Below are positions 7,097-19,422 of a stretch of 64,000 bases of DNA, in pieces. The stretch is taken from the NCBI RefSeq assembly GCF_023016045.1, contig NZ_JALKAP010000012.1:62001-126000 (forward strand), read 5' to 3'. A program made the position numbers and the translations under genes. The notes under the pieces are model-generated. The model was not told the origin of the DNA. It searched no databases and saw nothing but the letters and a program-made list of their open reading frames with translations. Origin of the DNA: Marinobacter sp. S6332. Its GTDB lineage: Bacteria > Pseudomonadota > Gammaproteobacteria > Pseudomonadales > Oleiphilaceae. Positions within the stretch are counted from its first letter, which is position 1. Every line of letters starts with the position of its first letter.

Positions 7097-9244
7097 ATGA
7101 TTTACGAAGGTAAAGCCATCACGGTTAAAGAGATCGAAGGCGGGATCGCTCAGTTGAACTTCGACTTGCAAGGCGAGTCGGTAAACAAGTTCAACCGTCT
7201 TACCATTGAAGAGCTCCACGCCGCGACTGATGCACTTAAAGCACAGACGAAACTCAAGGGTTTGGTAGTAACCAGCTCTAAAGACAGTTTCATCGTTGGT
7301 GCCGACATTACAGAGTTTACCGATCTGTTTGCCGGCTCCGAGGAAGATCTGGTAGCCAACAACCTAAAAGCTAACGCCATTTTTAGTGCAGTTGAGGATC
7401 TTCCGTTCCCAACTGTAACTGCCATCAACGGTATGGCGTTGGGTGGCGGTTTTGAAATGTGCCTGGCAACCGATTATCGGGTTATGGCACCCAAGGCGAA
7501 AGTTGGTTTGCCTGAAGTTAAATTGGGTATTTTCCCAGGCTTCGGCGGTACTGTTCGCCTGTCCCGCCTTGTTGGCGTGGATAACGCAGTAGAGTGGATC
7601 TGTGGCGGTTCAGAAAATCGAGCCGACGCCGCTCTGAAAACTGGCGCTGTTGACGCAATTGTTGAGCCTGCAAAGCTGGTTGAAGCTGCTGTTGCTATTA
7701 TTAACCAGTGCAACGAAGGCAAGCTTGACCACGAAGCGCGTCGCGAAGAGAAAAAAGGCAAGATCAAACTGAATGCCATGGAAAGCATGATGGCATTCGA
7801 GATCTCCAAGGCCTTTGTTGGTGGTAAAGCGGGTAAGAACTACCCGGCACCGGTAGAAGCTATCAAGGTTATGCAGAAGCACGCTGGCATGACCCGCGAC
7901 AAGGCGATTGAAGTTGAAGCGAAAGGCTTTGCCAAAATGGCGAAGACCAACGTCGCAGCTTGCCTGGTTGGCTTGTTCCTGAACGATCAGGAGCTGAAGA
8001 AGAAAGCCAAGGCGTGGGAAAAAGAAGCGTCTGATGTGAAGCTGGCTGCCGTATTGGGCGCTGGTATTATGGGTGGTGGTGTAGCTTATCAGTCAGCACT
8101 GAAAGGCACGCCGATCATCATGAAGGACATCAATCAGGACGGCATCGCTCTGGGCCTGAAAGAAGCCAAAAAACTGTTGGCCAAGCGCGTCGATAAAGGC
8201 CGTATGGATGCAGGCAAAATGGCTGATGTTCTCAATAGCATTACTCCAACTCTTAACTACGGTGATTTCAAGAACGTAGATCTGGTTGTTGAAGCCGTTG
8301 TTGAAAACCCGAAGGTAAAAGATGCGGTTCTGCGTGAAGTCGAGGAAGCGGTACGTGATGACGCCATTCTAACGTCTAACACATCGACTATCTCCATCGA
8401 TCTTCTGGCTAAAAACCTTAAGCGTCCTGAAAATTTCTGCGGTATGCATTTCTTCAATCCGGTGCACATGATGCCGTTGGTTGAGGTTATCCGTGGCAAG
8501 AAAACCAGTGACCGTGCGATTGCAACAACCGTCGCCTACGCTAAGGCTATGGGTAAGACACCTATCGTTGTAAACGATTGCCCGGGCTTCCTGGTTAACC
8601 GTGTTCTATTCCCTTACTTCGGCGGTTTTGTCGGCTTGGTGCGTGACGGTGCTGATTTCCAGCACGTAGACAAGGTTATGGAAAAGTTCGGATGGCCCAT
8701 GGGTCCTGCATACCTTCTTGACGTTGTGGGTATGGACACGGGTAAGCACGCTGGTGAAGTAATGGCCGACGGCTTCCCGGACCGTATGAAGCACTCAGAA
8801 ACGACTGCCATCGACGTGATGTTCGAAAACAACCGTTATGGTCAGAAGAACGACAAAGGCTTCTACAAGTACGAACTGGACCGCAAGGGCAAGCAGAAGA
8901 AAGTTGTAGATGAAGAAACCTACAAGCTGCTCGAACCGGTTGTTCAGGGTAAGAACGAATTCAGCGACGAAGACATCATCGCTCGTATGATGCTGCCTCT
9001 GTGTCTTGAAACCGTTCGCTGCCTGGAAGACGGAATTGTTGCAGACCCGGCTGACGCCGATATGGGTCTGATCTTCGGTATCGGCTTCCCGCCGTTCCGT
9101 GGTGGTGCCCTGCGTTATATCGACGACATGGGTGTCGACAAGTTCGTGGAACTAGCAGACAAGTTTGCAGACCTCGGTGCTTTGTATCATCCGACCGAGA
9201 AGCTGCGTGAAATGGCCAAAACTGGCGAAAAGTTCTTTGGTTAA
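7097..9244 (+). CDS. fadB: fatty acid oxidation complex alpha subunit FadB
   Basis: The 715-residue multifunctional enzyme catalyses enoyl-CoA hydration and L-3-hydroxyacyl-CoA dehydrogenation. The N-terminal crotonase domain has the oxyanion-hole segment [16 protein letters not shown] and the second catalytic glutamate in [18 protein letters not shown]. The dehydrogenase half has the NAD-binding motif LGAGIMGGG (about residue 317) and the catalytic-histidine region [16 protein letters not shown]. The [13 protein letters not shown] segment closes the C-terminus. Length equals the Pseudomonas-type FadB. ATG 7097 is chosen over the adjacent TTG because GGAG (7085–7088) lies 8 bp upstream. FadA follows after 33 bp, forming the alpha2beta2 complex. 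Confidence 0.96.
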   Translation: MIYEGKAITVKEIEGGIAQLNFDLQGESVNKFNRLTIEELHAATDALKAQTKLKGLVVTSSKDSFIVGADITEFTDLFAGSEEDLVANNLKANAIFSAVEDLPFPTVTAINGMALGGGFEMCLATDYRVMAPKAKVGLPEVKLGIFPGFGGTVRLSRLVGVDNAVEWICGGSENRADAALKTGAVDAIVEPAKLVEAAVAIINQCNEGKLDHEARREEKKGKIKLNAMESMMAFEISKAFVGGKAGKNYPAPVEAIKVMQKHAGMTRDKAIEVEAKGFAKMAKTNVAACLVGLFLNDQELKKKAKAWEKEASDVKLAAVLGAGIMGGGVAYQSALKGTPIIMKDINQDGIALGLKEAKKLLAKRVDKGRMDAGKMADVLNSITPTLNYGDFKNVDLVVEAVVENPKVKDAVLREVEEAVRDDAILTSNTSTISIDLLAKNLKRPENFCGMHFFNPVHMMPLVEVIRGKKTSDRAIATTVAYAKAMGKTPIVVNDCPGFLVNRVLFPYFGGFVGLVRDGADFQHVDKVMEKFGWPMGPAYLLDVVGMDTGKHAGEVMADGFPDRMKHSETTAIDVMFENNRYGQKNDKGFYKYELDRKGKQKKVVDEETYKLLEPVVQGKNEFSDEDIIARMMLPLCLETVRCLEDGIVADPADADMGLIFGIGFPPFRGGALRYIDDMGVDKFVELADKFADLGALYHPTEKLREMAKTGEKFFG

Positions 9245-9250
9245 CCCTGA

Positions 9251-10453
<1,203 letters not shown>

Positions 10454-10485
10454 TCCGCTAAGCGGGTGCAGTGACGCTTTCATGG

Positions 10486-10517
10486 AAGGCCCGGCTCGCG
10501 CCGGGCCTTTCTGCTTT
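10486..10517 (+). terminator. intrinsic terminator of fadBA
   Basis: A GC-rich hairpin, AAGGCCCGG…CCGGGCCTT with a short CTCG-type loop, runs into TTTCTGCTTT 32 bp after the fadA stop. Confidence 0.85.
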
Positions 10518-10723
10518 AAGGGTGGCTCTAAAGCCTTTCCTGAAACTTGAAAAATGGATAACTGAAACAAAGAATGGGTTGTCTTGCTAATCCCGACCCT
10601 GTAAAACAGTGAGCCTATACACAATGGCGGCTCTTATAGTTTTTCCAGCCGATTGATTTTACAGCGAGTTTAGGGTCTGCTTATTTACCGACCGATTTAT
10701 CGCCAAGGATATAGATCTCCGAT

Positions 10724-13363
10724 ATGGGTAAAAGTCTCGTAATTGTCGAGTCACCAGCGAAAGCGAAGACCATCAACAAGTACCTAGGCTCCGACTTCAT
10801 TGTGAAGTCGAGCGTTGGGCACATTCGTGATCTTCCCGTCAGTGGCAGCGGATCCCAGTCGGATCCCAAAGAGCGTGCTAGGCAGGCAGCAGTCACTCGC
10901 AAGCTCAGCCCCGAAGACAAAATTGCTCATAAAAAGCGCAAGGCTCGGGAACAACTGGTTGCCCGTATGGGTGTAGATCCCGATAATGACTGGAATGCGC
11001 GTTACGAAGTTCTTCCAGGTAAGGAAAAGGTCGTAAGTGAGCTAAAGCGGCTCGCCAAGAATGCCGACCACATCTATCTCGCAACGGATCTTGACCGTGA
11101 AGGGGAGGCCATTGCCTGGCACCTCAAGCAGACCATTGGTGGTGAGCCTGAAAAATACCGTCGTGTGGTGTTCAATGAGATCACTAAGCGGGCGATTCAG
11201 GAGGCCTTCGAAAACCCGGGAGTTCTGGACACAAATCAGGTAAACGCACAACAAGCTCGGCGGTTTTTGGATCGTGTTGTTGGTTATATGGTATCGCCGC
11301 TCCTTTGGGCCAAGCTGGCTCGTGGCCTTTCCGCCGGTAGGGTTCAGTCCGTTGCGGTGCGCTTAATTGCAGAACGTGAGCGCGATATTCGAGTATTTGT
11401 CCCGGAAGAATACTGGCAGTTATTTGCTGGGCTAGGAGCCCAAGCCAGTGCTCAACCAGTGCGCTTTGAGGTTACCCGCTATAACGACAAGCCTTATCGT
11501 CCGGTTAGCGAGCAGCAGAGCAATGAGCACGTAGAGCGGCTTAAGGCTGGCAGTTTTGAAGTAGCAAAGCGCGAAGACAAGCCAACCAAATCCCGATCAG
11601 GTGCGCCGTTTATCACTTCGACGTTGCAGCAGGCAGCGAGCAATCGCATGGGGTTTAGTGTTAAGAAAACGATGATGCTAGCCCAGCGTCTCTACGAGGC
11701 CGGTTACATCACCTATATGCGTACTGACTCCACCAATCTGAGTCAGGATGCAATTAATAGTTGTCGTGATTATATAAAAGACCAGTTTGGCGACCGCTAT
11801 CTGCCAGAAAACCCCAAAGTATATGGCAGCAAAGAAGGCGCTCAAGAAGCTCACGAAGCCATTCGCCCCACAGAAGTGACCCGGCAGGCGTCTGCGATTA
11901 GTGGTCTGGAAAAGGATGCAGAGAAACTTTACGACCTGATCTGGCGTCAATTTGTTGCATGCCAAATGTCCGAGGCCGAATTCCTTAGTACGTCTATCGT
12001 CGTGGCCAATGGCAGCTACGAGCTCCGCACACGCGGGCGTATTATCAAGTTTGAGGGCTTCCTCAAGGTTGCCCCCCAATCTACTAAGAAAGAAGAAGAT
12101 GTGGCCTTGCCGGATATCAAGGTGGGAGAGGCGTTAAGTCTTGAGAAGCTTGACCCGAGCCAGCACTTCACGAAACCTGCGCCTCGCTATACTGAAGCTA
12201 GCTTGGTAAAAGAGCTTGAGAAGCAGGGCATCGGCCGACCTTCCACTTACGCATCAATTATCTCGACCATTCAGGACCGAGGTTACGTTCGCCTCCAAAA
12301 TCGACGCTTCTACGCCGAGAAAATGGGTGAGATTGTTACCGACCGGCTGTGTGAGTCGTTTTCCAATCTAATGGATTTTGATTTTACGGCAAAAATGGAA
12401 GGCGATCTGGATCACATTGCAGAGGGTGATGTTGACTGGAAAAAGGTACTCAACGATTTCTATGCTCGATTCCGTCAGCAGTTGGAGTCGGCTGAGGCGG
12501 CTGATGGTGAGGGTGGTATGCGCCCGAACGATCCGACTGAAACCAGCATTCCATGCCCGACTTGCGGCCGCAATATGCAGATTCGAGTGGCGAGCACTGG
12601 CGTGTTTCTTGGGTGCTCGGGTTACTCCCTTCCTCCCAAAGAGCGTTGCAAGACAACCATTAATCTAATTTCAGGCGATGAAGTAGTCAGCGCCGATGAC
12701 GACGTTGAAGGTGAGGGCGAAACCCTTTTGCTGCGCAAAAAGCGCCGTTGCCCGAAATGTTCGACAGCTATGGACAGTTATTTGGTGGATGAAACCCATA
12801 AGCTTCATGTATGTGGTAACAATCCGGACTGTTCGGGCTATGAAGTCGAAGAGGGCACCTTCCGCATAAAAGGCTACGATGGCCCGACGTTAGAGTGTGA
12901 TAAGTGCGGTTCTGAGATGCAGCTGAAAACAGGCCGATTTGGCAAGTATTTTGGGTGCATGAGTGACACCTGCAAAAACACTCGGAAGCTTTTGAAAAAT
13001 GGGGAGCCTGCGCCGCCCAAAATGGACCCGGTACCAATGCCTGAGCTCAAATGCCAGAAAGTGGATGACACCTATGTGTTGCGTGATGGTGCGTCCGGAA
13101 TGTTTTTGGCAGCCAGTAAGTTTCCGAAGAACCGTGAGACTCGGCCACCTTTGGTTATGGAGATAAAGCCGCACCGGAAGGAAATCGATCCCAAACACGA
13201 TTATTTGATGGAAGCTCCAGAACGCGACCCTGAGGGCAACCCCACGGTTATCCGGTACAGCAGAAAAACGAAAGAGCAGTACGTAATGTCGGAAAAAGAC
13301 GGCAAAGCTACCGGCTGGTCTGCATGGTATGTGAACGGGAAGTGGCAGCCCCGGAAAAAGTAG
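10724..13363 (+). CDS. topA: DNA topoisomerase I
   Basis: The 879-residue type IA topoisomerase relaxes negative supercoils. The N-terminal Toprim domain has the catalytic Glu in [12 protein letters not shown] and the metal-binding acidic motif [13 protein letters not shown]. The nucleophile is Tyr331 in [14 protein letters not shown]. Three C-terminal four-cysteine zinc ribbons follow (CPTCG…, CPKCS…, CDKCG…), then a basic tail. Length agrees with gammaproteobacterial TopA. It lies in its own unit between two terminators. The 270-bp upstream gap holds the fadA terminator; no convincing promoter was resolved there. AAGGA at 10705 is distant, so the ribosome binding site is weak. Confidence 0.96.
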   Translation: MGKSLVIVESPAKAKTINKYLGSDFIVKSSVGHIRDLPVSGSGSQSDPKERARQAAVTRKLSPEDKIAHKKRKAREQLVARMGVDPDNDWNARYEVLPGKEKVVSELKRLAKNADHIYLATDLDREGEAIAWHLKQTIGGEPEKYRRVVFNEITKRAIQEAFENPGVLDTNQVNAQQARRFLDRVVGYMVSPLLWAKLARGLSAGRVQSVAVRLIAERERDIRVFVPEEYWQLFAGLGAQASAQPVRFEVTRYNDKPYRPVSEQQSNEHVERLKAGSFEVAKREDKPTKSRSGAPFITSTLQQAASNRMGFSVKKTMMLAQRLYEAGYITYMRTDSTNLSQDAINSCRDYIKDQFGDRYLPENPKVYGSKEGAQEAHEAIRPTEVTRQASAISGLEKDAEKLYDLIWRQFVACQMSEAEFLSTSIVVANGSYELRTRGRIIKFEGFLKVAPQSTKKEEDVALPDIKVGEALSLEKLDPSQHFTKPAPRYTEASLVKELEKQGIGRPSTYASIISTIQDRGYVRLQNRRFYAEKMGEIVTDRLCESFSNLMDFDFTAKMEGDLDHIAEGDVDWKKVLNDFYARFRQQLESAEAADGEGGMRPNDPTETSIPCPTCGRNMQIRVASTGVFLGCSGYSLPPKERCKTTINLISGDEVVSADDDVEGEGETLLLRKKRRCPKCSTAMDSYLVDETHKLHVCGNNPDCSGYEVEEGTFRIKGYDGPTLECDKCGSEMQLKTGRFGKYFGCMSDTCKNTRKLLKNGEPAPPKMDPVPMPELKCQKVDDTYVLRDGASGMFLAASKFPKNRETRPPLVMEIKPHRKEIDPKHDYLMEAPERDPEGNPTVIRYSRKTKEQYVMSEKDGKATGWSAWYVNGKWQPRKK

Positions 13364-13396
13364 CCATCACGTAGTGGTGGCTAGATTGGCTAGAAC

Positions 13397-13429
13397 AAGA
13401 GGTCAGCGCAAACGCCCTGGCCTCTTTTT
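13397..13429 (+). terminator. intrinsic terminator of topA
   Basis: AAGAGGTCA pairs with TGGCCTCTT (one G-U pair) and is followed by a T-run. A second small dyad, GCCATCAC–GTA–GTGGTGGC, directly follows the stop codon at 13363. Confidence 0.75.
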
Positions 13430-13442
13430 GCTTTAGATGGTG

Positions 13443-14324
13443 CTATTTGGACTCTCGGAACTTGCGTAACCGTTGAATTAACGACGATGTATCCCAGCGA
13501 TTTCCGCCTATCTCTTGAACGTCCCCATAAAACTGATCTACCAAAGCTGTTACGGGTAGCGAGGCATTTACTTTGCGAGCCTCGTCCAGGCAGATACCCA
13601 AATCCTTGCGCATCCAATCCACAGCAAATCCATGGTCAAACTCGCCATCGATCATGGTTTCAGAGCGGTTCTCCATTTGCCAGGACTGCGCAGCGCCCTT
13701 GGAAATGACATCTACAACTTTTTTAACATCAAGATTTGCCTGTTCGGCAAAGTGCAGGGCTTCTGAAAGCCCCTGTACCAGACCTGCGATAGCAATTTGG
13801 TTCACCATTTTGGTTTTCTGGCCACTGCCTGCTGGGCCCATTAGGTTCAAAGCTCTGGCATAGTGCTGCAGTATTGGCTGGGCCTTGCCATAGTCCGCCT
13901 CCGAACCTCCGCACATGATGGTTAGCTGGCCCTTTTGCGCACCTTGCTGGCCTCCAGAGACTGGTGCGTCAATAAAACCCATGCCCTTACGGCTTGCAGC
14001 TTGGTCCAGTCTTTCCGCAACGCCTGCAGAAGCGGTGGTGTGGTCCACCAAAATGGCTCCTGACTCCGCATGGGCAAGAATGCCATTGTCACCTTCGTAA
14101 ACAGCAATAAGATCCTTGTCGGCACCGACACAGGTTATAACAAAATCAGCGCCTTTGACGGCTTCTGGGATGCTCTGGCAAGCGGTGCCTGAGTATTCTT
14201 TGGTCCACTGTAAAGATTTTTCTTCCGAGCGGTTCCATACCCGCACGGTTAGCCCGGCCTCGGCGAGGTGGCCTGCCATGGGGTATCCCATAACACCTAG
14301 GCCGATAAATGTTGCGGTTATCAT
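13443..14324 (-). CDS. beta-hydroxyacid dehydrogenase family protein (3-hydroxyisobutyrate/tartronate-semialdehyde type)
   Basis: The 293-residue oxidoreductase has the NAD(P)-binding N-terminal signature FIGLGVMGYPMAGHL, the substrate-binding DAPVSGGQQGA motif (about residue 120) and the catalytic lysine region GSGQKTKMVNQ, with Lys near 170. These define the 3-hydroxyisobutyrate dehydrogenase/GarR superfamily. Substrate choice among 3-hydroxyisobutyrate, tartronate semialdehyde, glyoxylate or succinate semialdehyde cannot be fixed from sequence. Arg in WNRSEEK after the glycine motif hints at NADP preference. It is convergent with topA and a single-gene unit. Confidence 0.88.
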   Translation of the reverse strand: MITATFIGLGVMGYPMAGHLAEAGLTVRVWNRSEEKSLQWTKEYSGTACQSIPEAVKGADFVITCVGADKDLIAVYEGDNGILAHAESGAILVDHTTASAGVAERLDQAASRKGMGFIDAPVSGGQQGAQKGQLTIMCGGSEADYGKAQPILQHYARALNLMGPAGSGQKTKMVNQIAIAGLVQGLSEALHFAEQANLDVKKVVDVISKGAAQSWQMENRSETMIDGEFDHGFAVDWMRKDLGICLDEARKVNASLPVTALVDQFYGDVQEIGGNRWDTSSLIQRLRKFRESK

Positions 14325-14407
14325 TGGCTTCTCCTTAGAGGGTTGTGGAGCTTAACTTAGCACAGAGTTTGTGGGTTGCCGGAGTAAAAGGGTCGTCCGT
14401 TCAAGCC

Positions 14408-14437
14408 ATAAAAAAAGGCCGCTAAATTAGCGGCCTT
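14408..14437 (-). terminator. intrinsic terminator of gltA
   Basis: On the minus strand AAGGCCGCTAA and TTAGCGGCCTT pair and are followed by a T-tract. It lies 23 bp after the gltA stop. Confidence 0.88.
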
Positions 14438-14459
14438 CTAGTTTGCAGGCTGTAAGGTG

Positions 14460-15734
14460 TTACTTCTCCGGGTAGTCCCTTGCCGGGGAACCGGTATACA
14501 GCTGGCGCGGACGGCCTATGCGGTAGTCGCCACTCACCATTTCGTTCCAGTGAGAGAACCAGCCGATGGTCCGTGACATGGCAAAAATAACCGTAAACAT
14601 GGATGTCGGAATTCCGATTGCCTTCAGGATGATGCCGGAATAGAAGTCCACATTCGGGTAAAGCTTACGCTTTACGAAATATTCATCTTCCAAAGCAATC
14701 TGCTCCAGCCGCTGAGCAATTTTCAGCAGTGGATCATTTTCAAGGCCTAGCTCGCTAAGAACTTCATGGGCGGTCTCGGCCATAACTTTGGCGCGCGGAT
14801 CAAAGTTCTTGTATACCCGGTGACCAAAGCCCATCAGGCGGAAGGGGTCGTCTTTATCCTTTGCTTTGGCAATGAAGGTCTCTATGTTCGACTCGTCCCC
14901 AATCTCCGCAAGCATGGCTAGCACGGCTTCATTGGCGCCGCCGTGAGCCGGTCCCCATAGCGCAGCGATGCCAGACGCAATGCAGGCGTACGGGTTGGCG
15001 CCAGAAGAGCCTGCCAAACGAACGGTGGACGTTGAAGCATTTTGCTCATGGTCGGCATGCAGGATGAATATTTTATCCATTGCCTTGGCCAAAATCGGAT
15101 TTGGCTTGTAGGTTTCGCAGGGAACACCAAACATCATCTGTAGAAAGTTCTCCGAGTAGGAGAGGTCGTTTCTTGGATACACAAATGGCTGGCCGATGCT
15201 GTATTTGTAACACCAGGCTGCAATAGTTGGCATCTTCGCGATCAGGCGATGCGCCGTGATTTCCCGTTGATGTTCGTCTGTAACGTCCATCTGGTCGTGA
15301 TAAAACGCAGAAAGCGCTCCGACAACACCGCACATGATGGCCATAGGATGCGCGTCCCGGCGGAAGCCGTGGAAGAAGTTACGCATCTGGTCGTGCAGCA
15401 TGGTGTGGTTTTTGATGGTGTCGTGGAACTGCTTGTTCTGTTCGGCAGTCGGTAGTTCACCTTTGAGCAATAAGTAACAGACTTCTAGATAGTCTGAGTG
15501 CTCAGCGAGTTGTTCGATCGGATATCCCCGGTGCAGGAGAACGCCGTTTTCACCATCGATGTACGTGATAGCAGACTCGCAGGATGCCGTAGAGACAAAC
15601 CCGGGGTCGTACGTGAAAACGCCATTCTGGACTAGGCCTCGAACGTCAATAACGTCAGGGCCAACGGTGCCGGAATAAACCGGTAGCTCAATGGACTCGT
15701 CACCCACCGAGAGCGTGGCTTTCCTGTCGGTCAT
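14460..15734 (-). CDS. gltA: citrate synthase (type II)
   Basis: The 424-residue enzyme condenses acetyl-CoA with oxaloacetate at the entry of the TCA cycle. Conserved features are [15 protein letters not shown] N-terminal segments, the catalytic-histidine motif [11 protein letters not shown] and the [14 protein letters not shown] motif, with a final aspartate in the [11 protein letters not shown] block. Length and the N-terminal extension mark the NADH-sensitive hexameric Gram-negative type. The start ATG 15734 is preceded by CAGGAGAG. It is divergent from sdhC across 477 bp and has a good sigma-70 promoter at 15822–15849. Confidence 0.96.
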   Translation of the reverse strand: MTDRKATLSVGDESIELPVYSGTVGPDVIDVRGLVQNGVFTYDPGFVSTASCESAITYIDGENGVLLHRGYPIEQLAEHSDYLEVCYLLLKGELPTAEQNKQFHDTIKNHTMLHDQMRNFFHGFRRDAHPMAIMCGVVGALSAFYHDQMDVTDEHQREITAHRLIAKMPTIAAWCYKYSIGQPFVYPRNDLSYSENFLQMMFGVPCETYKPNPILAKAMDKIFILHADHEQNASTSTVRLAGSSGANPYACIASGIAALWGPAHGGANEAVLAMLAEIGDESNIETFIAKAKDKDDPFRLMGFGHRVYKNFDPRAKVMAETAHEVLSELGLENDPLLKIAQRLEQIALEDEYFVKRKLYPNVDFYSGIILKAIGIPTSMFTVIFAMSRTIGWFSHWNEMVSGDYRIGRPRQLYTGSPARDYPEK

Positions 15735-15821
15735 AGTGCTCTCCTGTTTATCAGCTTTAACAGCGCTAGCTGTCTTTATAGTTGCGCGAGAAGGCGCGTA
15801 TTATCGCAAAACTGGCGGCAA

Positions 15822-15849
15822 AATATAGGGTGTATGCTTTTTTTGTCAA
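15822..15849 (-). promoter_or_regulatory. gltA promoter
   Basis: On the minus strand a perfect TTGACA (15844–15849) and TATATT (15822–15827, five of six) are separated by 16 bp. The leader to the gltA start is about 80 nt. Confidence 0.75.
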
Positions 15850-16000
15850 TGAAAGTGTAGGTAAACCTTGTGATCTTTCCCTTGTTGTAAATCAGGGATA
15901 TCACGAATAATGCGGGTTCTGGCCAAAAAAGGTATTTGTCAATACGCCTAATAGCTTGCTCTGTTACAGTACCCGTGCGGTTTCAGCGTGGGTTGCGCGT

Positions 16001-16029
16001 TTGTAATTATACGGGCGCCTCCTTATAAT
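16001..16029 (+). promoter_or_regulatory. sdhCDAB promoter
   Basis: TTGTAA (16001–16006) and a perfect TATAAT (16024–16029) are separated by exactly 17 bp. Predicted transcription starts near 16036, leaving a leader of about 175 nt before the GTG start of sdhC. Confidence 0.72.
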
Positions 16030-16211
16030 CCCTAGCCCGGAATCGGGGATACATCTTCATGGACGCTTGATCATAGCAAGCTACCTGTTTGGTGTTCACC
16101 CTCCTGAACCAATCGTGTGTCGATATCGTATTGAACATTCGATCCTTACATACCAACTAACCGCCTCCGGTTCGCCGGTTCTGCGGTACCAAAAGAGAGT
16201 GTGAGAGCGCT

Positions 16212-16589
16212 GTGAATAGCAAACGACCAGTAAATCTCGATCTCGGCAAGTTTCATTTTCCTCTGCCAGCCATTACGTCCATATTGCACCGTGTGAGCGG
16301 CATCATCATTTTTGTTGGTGTTGCATTCATGCTTTATGGGCTTCAACTTTCCCTATCTGGGGAAGAAGGCTTCAGTCAGGTCAGTGAACTGCTGAACAGC
16401 TTCCTTGCCAAGCTGATTACCTGGGGCATCTTGTCTGCTCTGCTGTATCACCTGGTGGCAGGTATAAAGCACCTGCTCATGGATATGGGTATCGGTGAAG
16501 AGCTTGAAAGCGGGCGCGCGGCCGCTAAGATCACCATCGGAGTTTCCGTTGTCCTTATTGTTCTGGCAGGAGTCTGGGTATGGGCATGA
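16212..16589 (+). CDS. sdhC: succinate dehydrogenase cytochrome b556 subunit
   Basis: The 125-residue membrane anchor of complex II has three predicted transmembrane helices (about 25–47, 62–84, 104–124). The conserved quinone-site segment SILHRVSGIIIF and the heme-ligand region LLYHLVAGIKHLLMD are present. Translation starts at GTG 16212 (MNSKRPVNLDLGKF), the only start in phase before the conserved region. With SdhD it binds heme b and passes electrons to ubiquinone. First gene of sdhCDAB; its 3' end overlaps sdhD. Confidence 0.93.
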   Translation: MNSKRPVNLDLGKFHFPLPAITSILHRVSGIIIFVGVAFMLYGLQLSLSGEEGFSQVSELLNSFLAKLITWGILSALLYHLVAGIKHLLMDMGIGEELESGRAAAKITIGVSVVLIVLAGVWVWA

Positions 16590-16927
16590 ATAGTGTGACC
16601 AATATTGGTCGGAACGGTATCCAGGACTGGATCATCCAGCGGGTTTCTGCTTACGTATTAGCTTTTTATACGCTGTTTTTGCTTGGCTTTTTTGCCACAA
16701 CCGATGTGGACTTCCAAATTTGGTCGGCGCTGTTTGAACAATCTTGGTTCAAGATCTTCACTCTGCTAGCACTGCTTTCAATTGGAGCTCATGCCTGGGT
16801 CGGGCTTTGGACCGTTTCTACCGACTACATCAAGTCAGCAATGCAGCGTTTCCTGTTTCAGGCGGCATTCATTCTGGTGATTCTTGTGTATGTGGTCTGG
16901 GGTATTCAGATTATTTGGGGGCTTTGA
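16580..16927 (+). CDS. sdhD: succinate dehydrogenase hydrophobic membrane anchor
   Basis: The 115-residue protein has three transmembrane helices and carries the WIIQRVSAYVLAFY entry and the GAHAWVGLWTVSTDYIK segment, with the heme-ligand histidine and quinone-site tyrosine. Start ATG 16580 is favoured because AGGAG (16568–16572) lies 7 bp upstream; ATG 16586, which overlaps the sdhC stop as ATGA, is the alternative and removes two residues. It overlaps sdhC by 10 bp, indicating coupled translation. Confidence 0.92.
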   Translation: MGMNSVTNIGRNGIQDWIIQRVSAYVLAFYTLFLLGFFATTDVDFQIWSALFEQSWFKIFTLLALLSIGAHAWVGLWTVSTDYIKSAMQRFLFQAAFILVILVYVVWGIQIIWGL

Positions 16928-16930
16928 TCG

Positions 16931-18703
16931 ATGTCTAATATTAAGACCATGTCGTACGACGCCATTGTGATCGGCGGCGGCGGTGCCGGTATGCGAGCGG
17001 CCCTGCAGTTGACCGAATCCGGTGTTAAAACTGCGTGTATCACAAAAGTATTTCCTACCCGTTCGCACACAGTGTCTGCCCAAGGTGGGATTACCTGTGC
17101 GATCGCGAGCGCTGACCCCAATGATGATTGGCGCTGGCACATGTATGACACCGTAAAAGGGTCCGATTACATTGCCGATCAAGACGCTGTTGAATACATG
17201 TGTTCTGTGGGGCCGCAGGCAGTTTTTGAACTTGAACACATGGGTTTACCTTTCTCCCGTACCGAACAGGGCCGTATTTACCAGCGCCCGTTCGGTGGCC
17301 AGTCCAAAGGCCCGGATAACCCCACTCAGGCTGCACGTACCTGCGCTGCGGCTGACCGCACCGGTCACGCGTTGCTGCACACCCTTTATCAGGCAAACCT
17401 TAAAGGTGGCACTACCTTCCTGAACGAGTGGTACGCGGTTGATTTGGTTAAGAACAGCAATAACGAAGTTGTTGGTGTTGTTGCTATTGAAATCGAGACC
17501 GGCGAAGTGGCTTATATCAAGTCTAAAGCCACGGTTCTTGCTACCGGTGGTGCGGGTCGTATTTACGCCTCTACAACCAACGCGCTGATCAATACCGGCG
17601 ACGGCATTGGCATGGCTCTGCGTGCGGGCTTCCCGATGCAGGATATGGAGATGTGGCAGTTCCACCCAACGGGCATTTACGGTGCTGGCACGCTGGTAAC
17701 CGAGGGTTGCCGGGGTGAGGGTGGTTACCTGATCAACTCCGAAGGTGAGCGCTTCATGGAGCGTTACGCTCCTAACGCAAAAGATCTGGCTGGCCGTGAC
17801 GTTGTCGCGCGCTCCATGGTTATTGAGATTCTTGAAGGTCGCGGTTGTGGCCCAGACAAGGATCACGTGCTGTTGAAGCTTGATCATCTGGGTGAAGAAA
17901 CACTGAACCTGCGGCTGCCCGGTATCTGCGAGCTGTCTCGTACATTTGCCCACGTTGATCCTGTTAAAGAGCCGGTCCCGGTTGTTCCTACCTGTCACTA
18001 TATGATGGGTGGTGTCCCCACGAACGTTGGCGGTCAGGCATTGACTCAAGATGAAAACGGTAACGATCAACCAATTCCGGGTCTGTTTGCGTGTGGTGAG
18101 GCTGCGTGCGTTTCTGTTCACGGTGCCAACCGTCTCGGTGGCAACTCGCTGCTGGATCTTGTTGTTTTCGGTCGTGCGGCTGGCCTGCACATTGAAGAGC
18201 AGTTGCGCGGAGGCTTTGAGACCGACGGTGCAACCGAAGAGGACATTAAGCGAGCCATGGCTCGACTGGAGCGCCTGAATAGTGCTTCAGAAGGTGAGAG
18301 CGTTGCTGAGGTCCGCAAGGATCTGCAGAACTGCATGCAGCTCTACTTCGGGGTGTTCCGTGACGGTAAGAGCATGGAGGAGGGGTTGAAAAAGCTCGAG
18401 GCTATTGGTGAGCGCGTGCGCAATACCAAGCTGACGGATACCAGCAATGCGTTTAATACTGCGCGCATTGAGGCTCTGGAGTTGGATAACCTGTTTGAAG
18501 TTGCGCAGGCAACGGCCATTGCGGCAAACGAGCGTAAAGAAAGCCGCGGTGCTCATGCCCGTAACGACTTCACCGAGCGTGATGACGAAAACTGGCTCAA
18601 GCACTCGCTTTACTTCCCGCTGGATAAGCGTATTGGCAAGCGTGATGTTAATTTTGCGCCAAAAACTGTCGAGACCTTCCAGCCGAAAGTCCGGACTTAC
18701 TAA
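16931..18703 (+). CDS. sdhA: succinate dehydrogenase flavoprotein subunit
   Basis: The 590-residue catalytic subunit oxidises succinate to fumarate. The dinucleotide motif [13 protein letters not shown] is near residue 13 and covalent FAD attachment is expected at His46 in [11 protein letters not shown]. The substrate-binding HPTG segment ([11 protein letters not shown]) and the conserved [18 protein letters not shown] block are intact. Length is standard (588–590). It begins 3 bp after sdhD and is followed 14 bp later by sdhB. Confidence 0.97.
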   Translation: MSNIKTMSYDAIVIGGGGAGMRAALQLTESGVKTACITKVFPTRSHTVSAQGGITCAIASADPNDDWRWHMYDTVKGSDYIADQDAVEYMCSVGPQAVFELEHMGLPFSRTEQGRIYQRPFGGQSKGPDNPTQAARTCAAADRTGHALLHTLYQANLKGGTTFLNEWYAVDLVKNSNNEVVGVVAIEIETGEVAYIKSKATVLATGGAGRIYASTTNALINTGDGIGMALRAGFPMQDMEMWQFHPTGIYGAGTLVTEGCRGEGGYLINSEGERFMERYAPNAKDLAGRDVVARSMVIEILEGRGCGPDKDHVLLKLDHLGEETLNLRLPGICELSRTFAHVDPVKEPVPVVPTCHYMMGGVPTNVGGQALTQDENGNDQPIPGLFACGEAACVSVHGANRLGGNSLLDLVVFGRAAGLHIEEQLRGGFETDGATEEDIKRAMARLERLNSASEGESVAEVRKDLQNCMQLYFGVFRDGKSMEEGLKKLEAIGERVRNTKLTDTSNAFNTARIEALELDNLFEVAQATAIAANERKESRGAHARNDFTERDDENWLKHSLYFPLDKRIGKRDVNFAPKTVETFQPKVRTY

Positions 18704-18717
18704 GGGGAACGTACACT

Positions 18718-19422
18718 ATGTTGGTAAGCCTTTACCGTTATAACCCGGAAACCGATAACGCCCCCTACATGCAGGACGTCGAAGTCGAACTTCCGGCAGG
18801 AAAAGACCTGATGGTTCTTGATGTGCTTAACCTCATCAAGGAGAAGGATTCGTCCATGGCCTATCGTCGCTCATGCCGTGAAGGTGTTTGTGGCTCTGAT
18901 GGTATGAACATGAACGGCAAGAACGGCTTGGCGTGCATTACGCCCATGTCGCAAGTTGTAAAGAATGGCAAGCTGGTACTGCGCCCACTGCCGGGCCTGC
19001 CGGTTATACGCGACTTGGTCGTAGACATGAGCCTGTTTTACAAGCAGTACGAAAAGATTATGCCGTACCTTGTGAATAACACGCCTGCGCCTGCTATCGA
19101 GCGTTTGCAGTCACCAGAAGACCGGGAAAAGCTTGATGGTTTGTACGAGTGCATTCTCTGTGCATGCTGCTCAACCTCGTGCCCGTCATTTTGGTGGAAC
19201 CCGGACAAGTTTATTGGACCTGCCGGGCTGTTGCAGGCCTACCGCTTTCTTGCGGATAGCCGCGACACCGCTCAGGCAGAGCGCCTTGCCGATTTGGACG
19301 ACCCATTTAGTGTGTTCCGCTGCAGGGGCATCATGAACTGTGTCAGCGTTTGCCCGAAAGGCCTAAACCCCACAAGGGCAATCGGCCATATTAGAAATCT
19401 TTTGCTGCATAGGGCCACTTAA
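18718..19422 (+). CDS. sdhB: succinate dehydrogenase iron-sulfur subunit
   Basis: The 234-residue electron-transfer subunit carries all three cluster motifs: the [2Fe-2S] site starting SCREGVCGSDGMNMNG, the [4Fe-4S] site CILCACCSTSCP and the [3Fe-4S] site CRGIMNCVSVCPKGLNP. It links FAD in SdhA to quinone in SdhCD. It is the last gene of sdhCDAB; a hairpin at 19475–19502 lies between it and sucA. Confidence 0.97.
   Translation: MLVSLYRYNPETDNAPYMQDVEVELPAGKDLMVLDVLNLIKEKDSSMAYRRSCREGVCGSDGMNMNGKNGLACITPMSQVVKNGKLVLRPLPGLPVIRDLVVDMSLFYKQYEKIMPYLVNNTPAPAIERLQSPEDREKLDGLYECILCACCSTSCPSFWWNPDKFIGPAGLLQAYRFLADSRDTAQAERLADLDDPFSVFRCRGIMNCVSVCPKGLNPTRAIGHIRNLLLHRAT

Larger units (their letters stand above)
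15735..16211. other. 477-bp divergent gltA–sdhC control region
   Basis: This gene-free stretch carries the outward-facing promoters of gltA (15822–15849) and sdhC (16001–16029). The leaders are about 80 and 175 nt. No ORF with coding character or known riboswitch core was recognised. The sdhC leader is long enough to bind small RNAs or host regulator sites, but none could be identified. Confidence 0.7.

Noticed and set aside
17246..18190. 314-codon open frame antisense to sdhA
   Set aside because: It is the mirror of a strongly biased coding frame; composition is atypical and every sdhA motif is intact on the plus strand.
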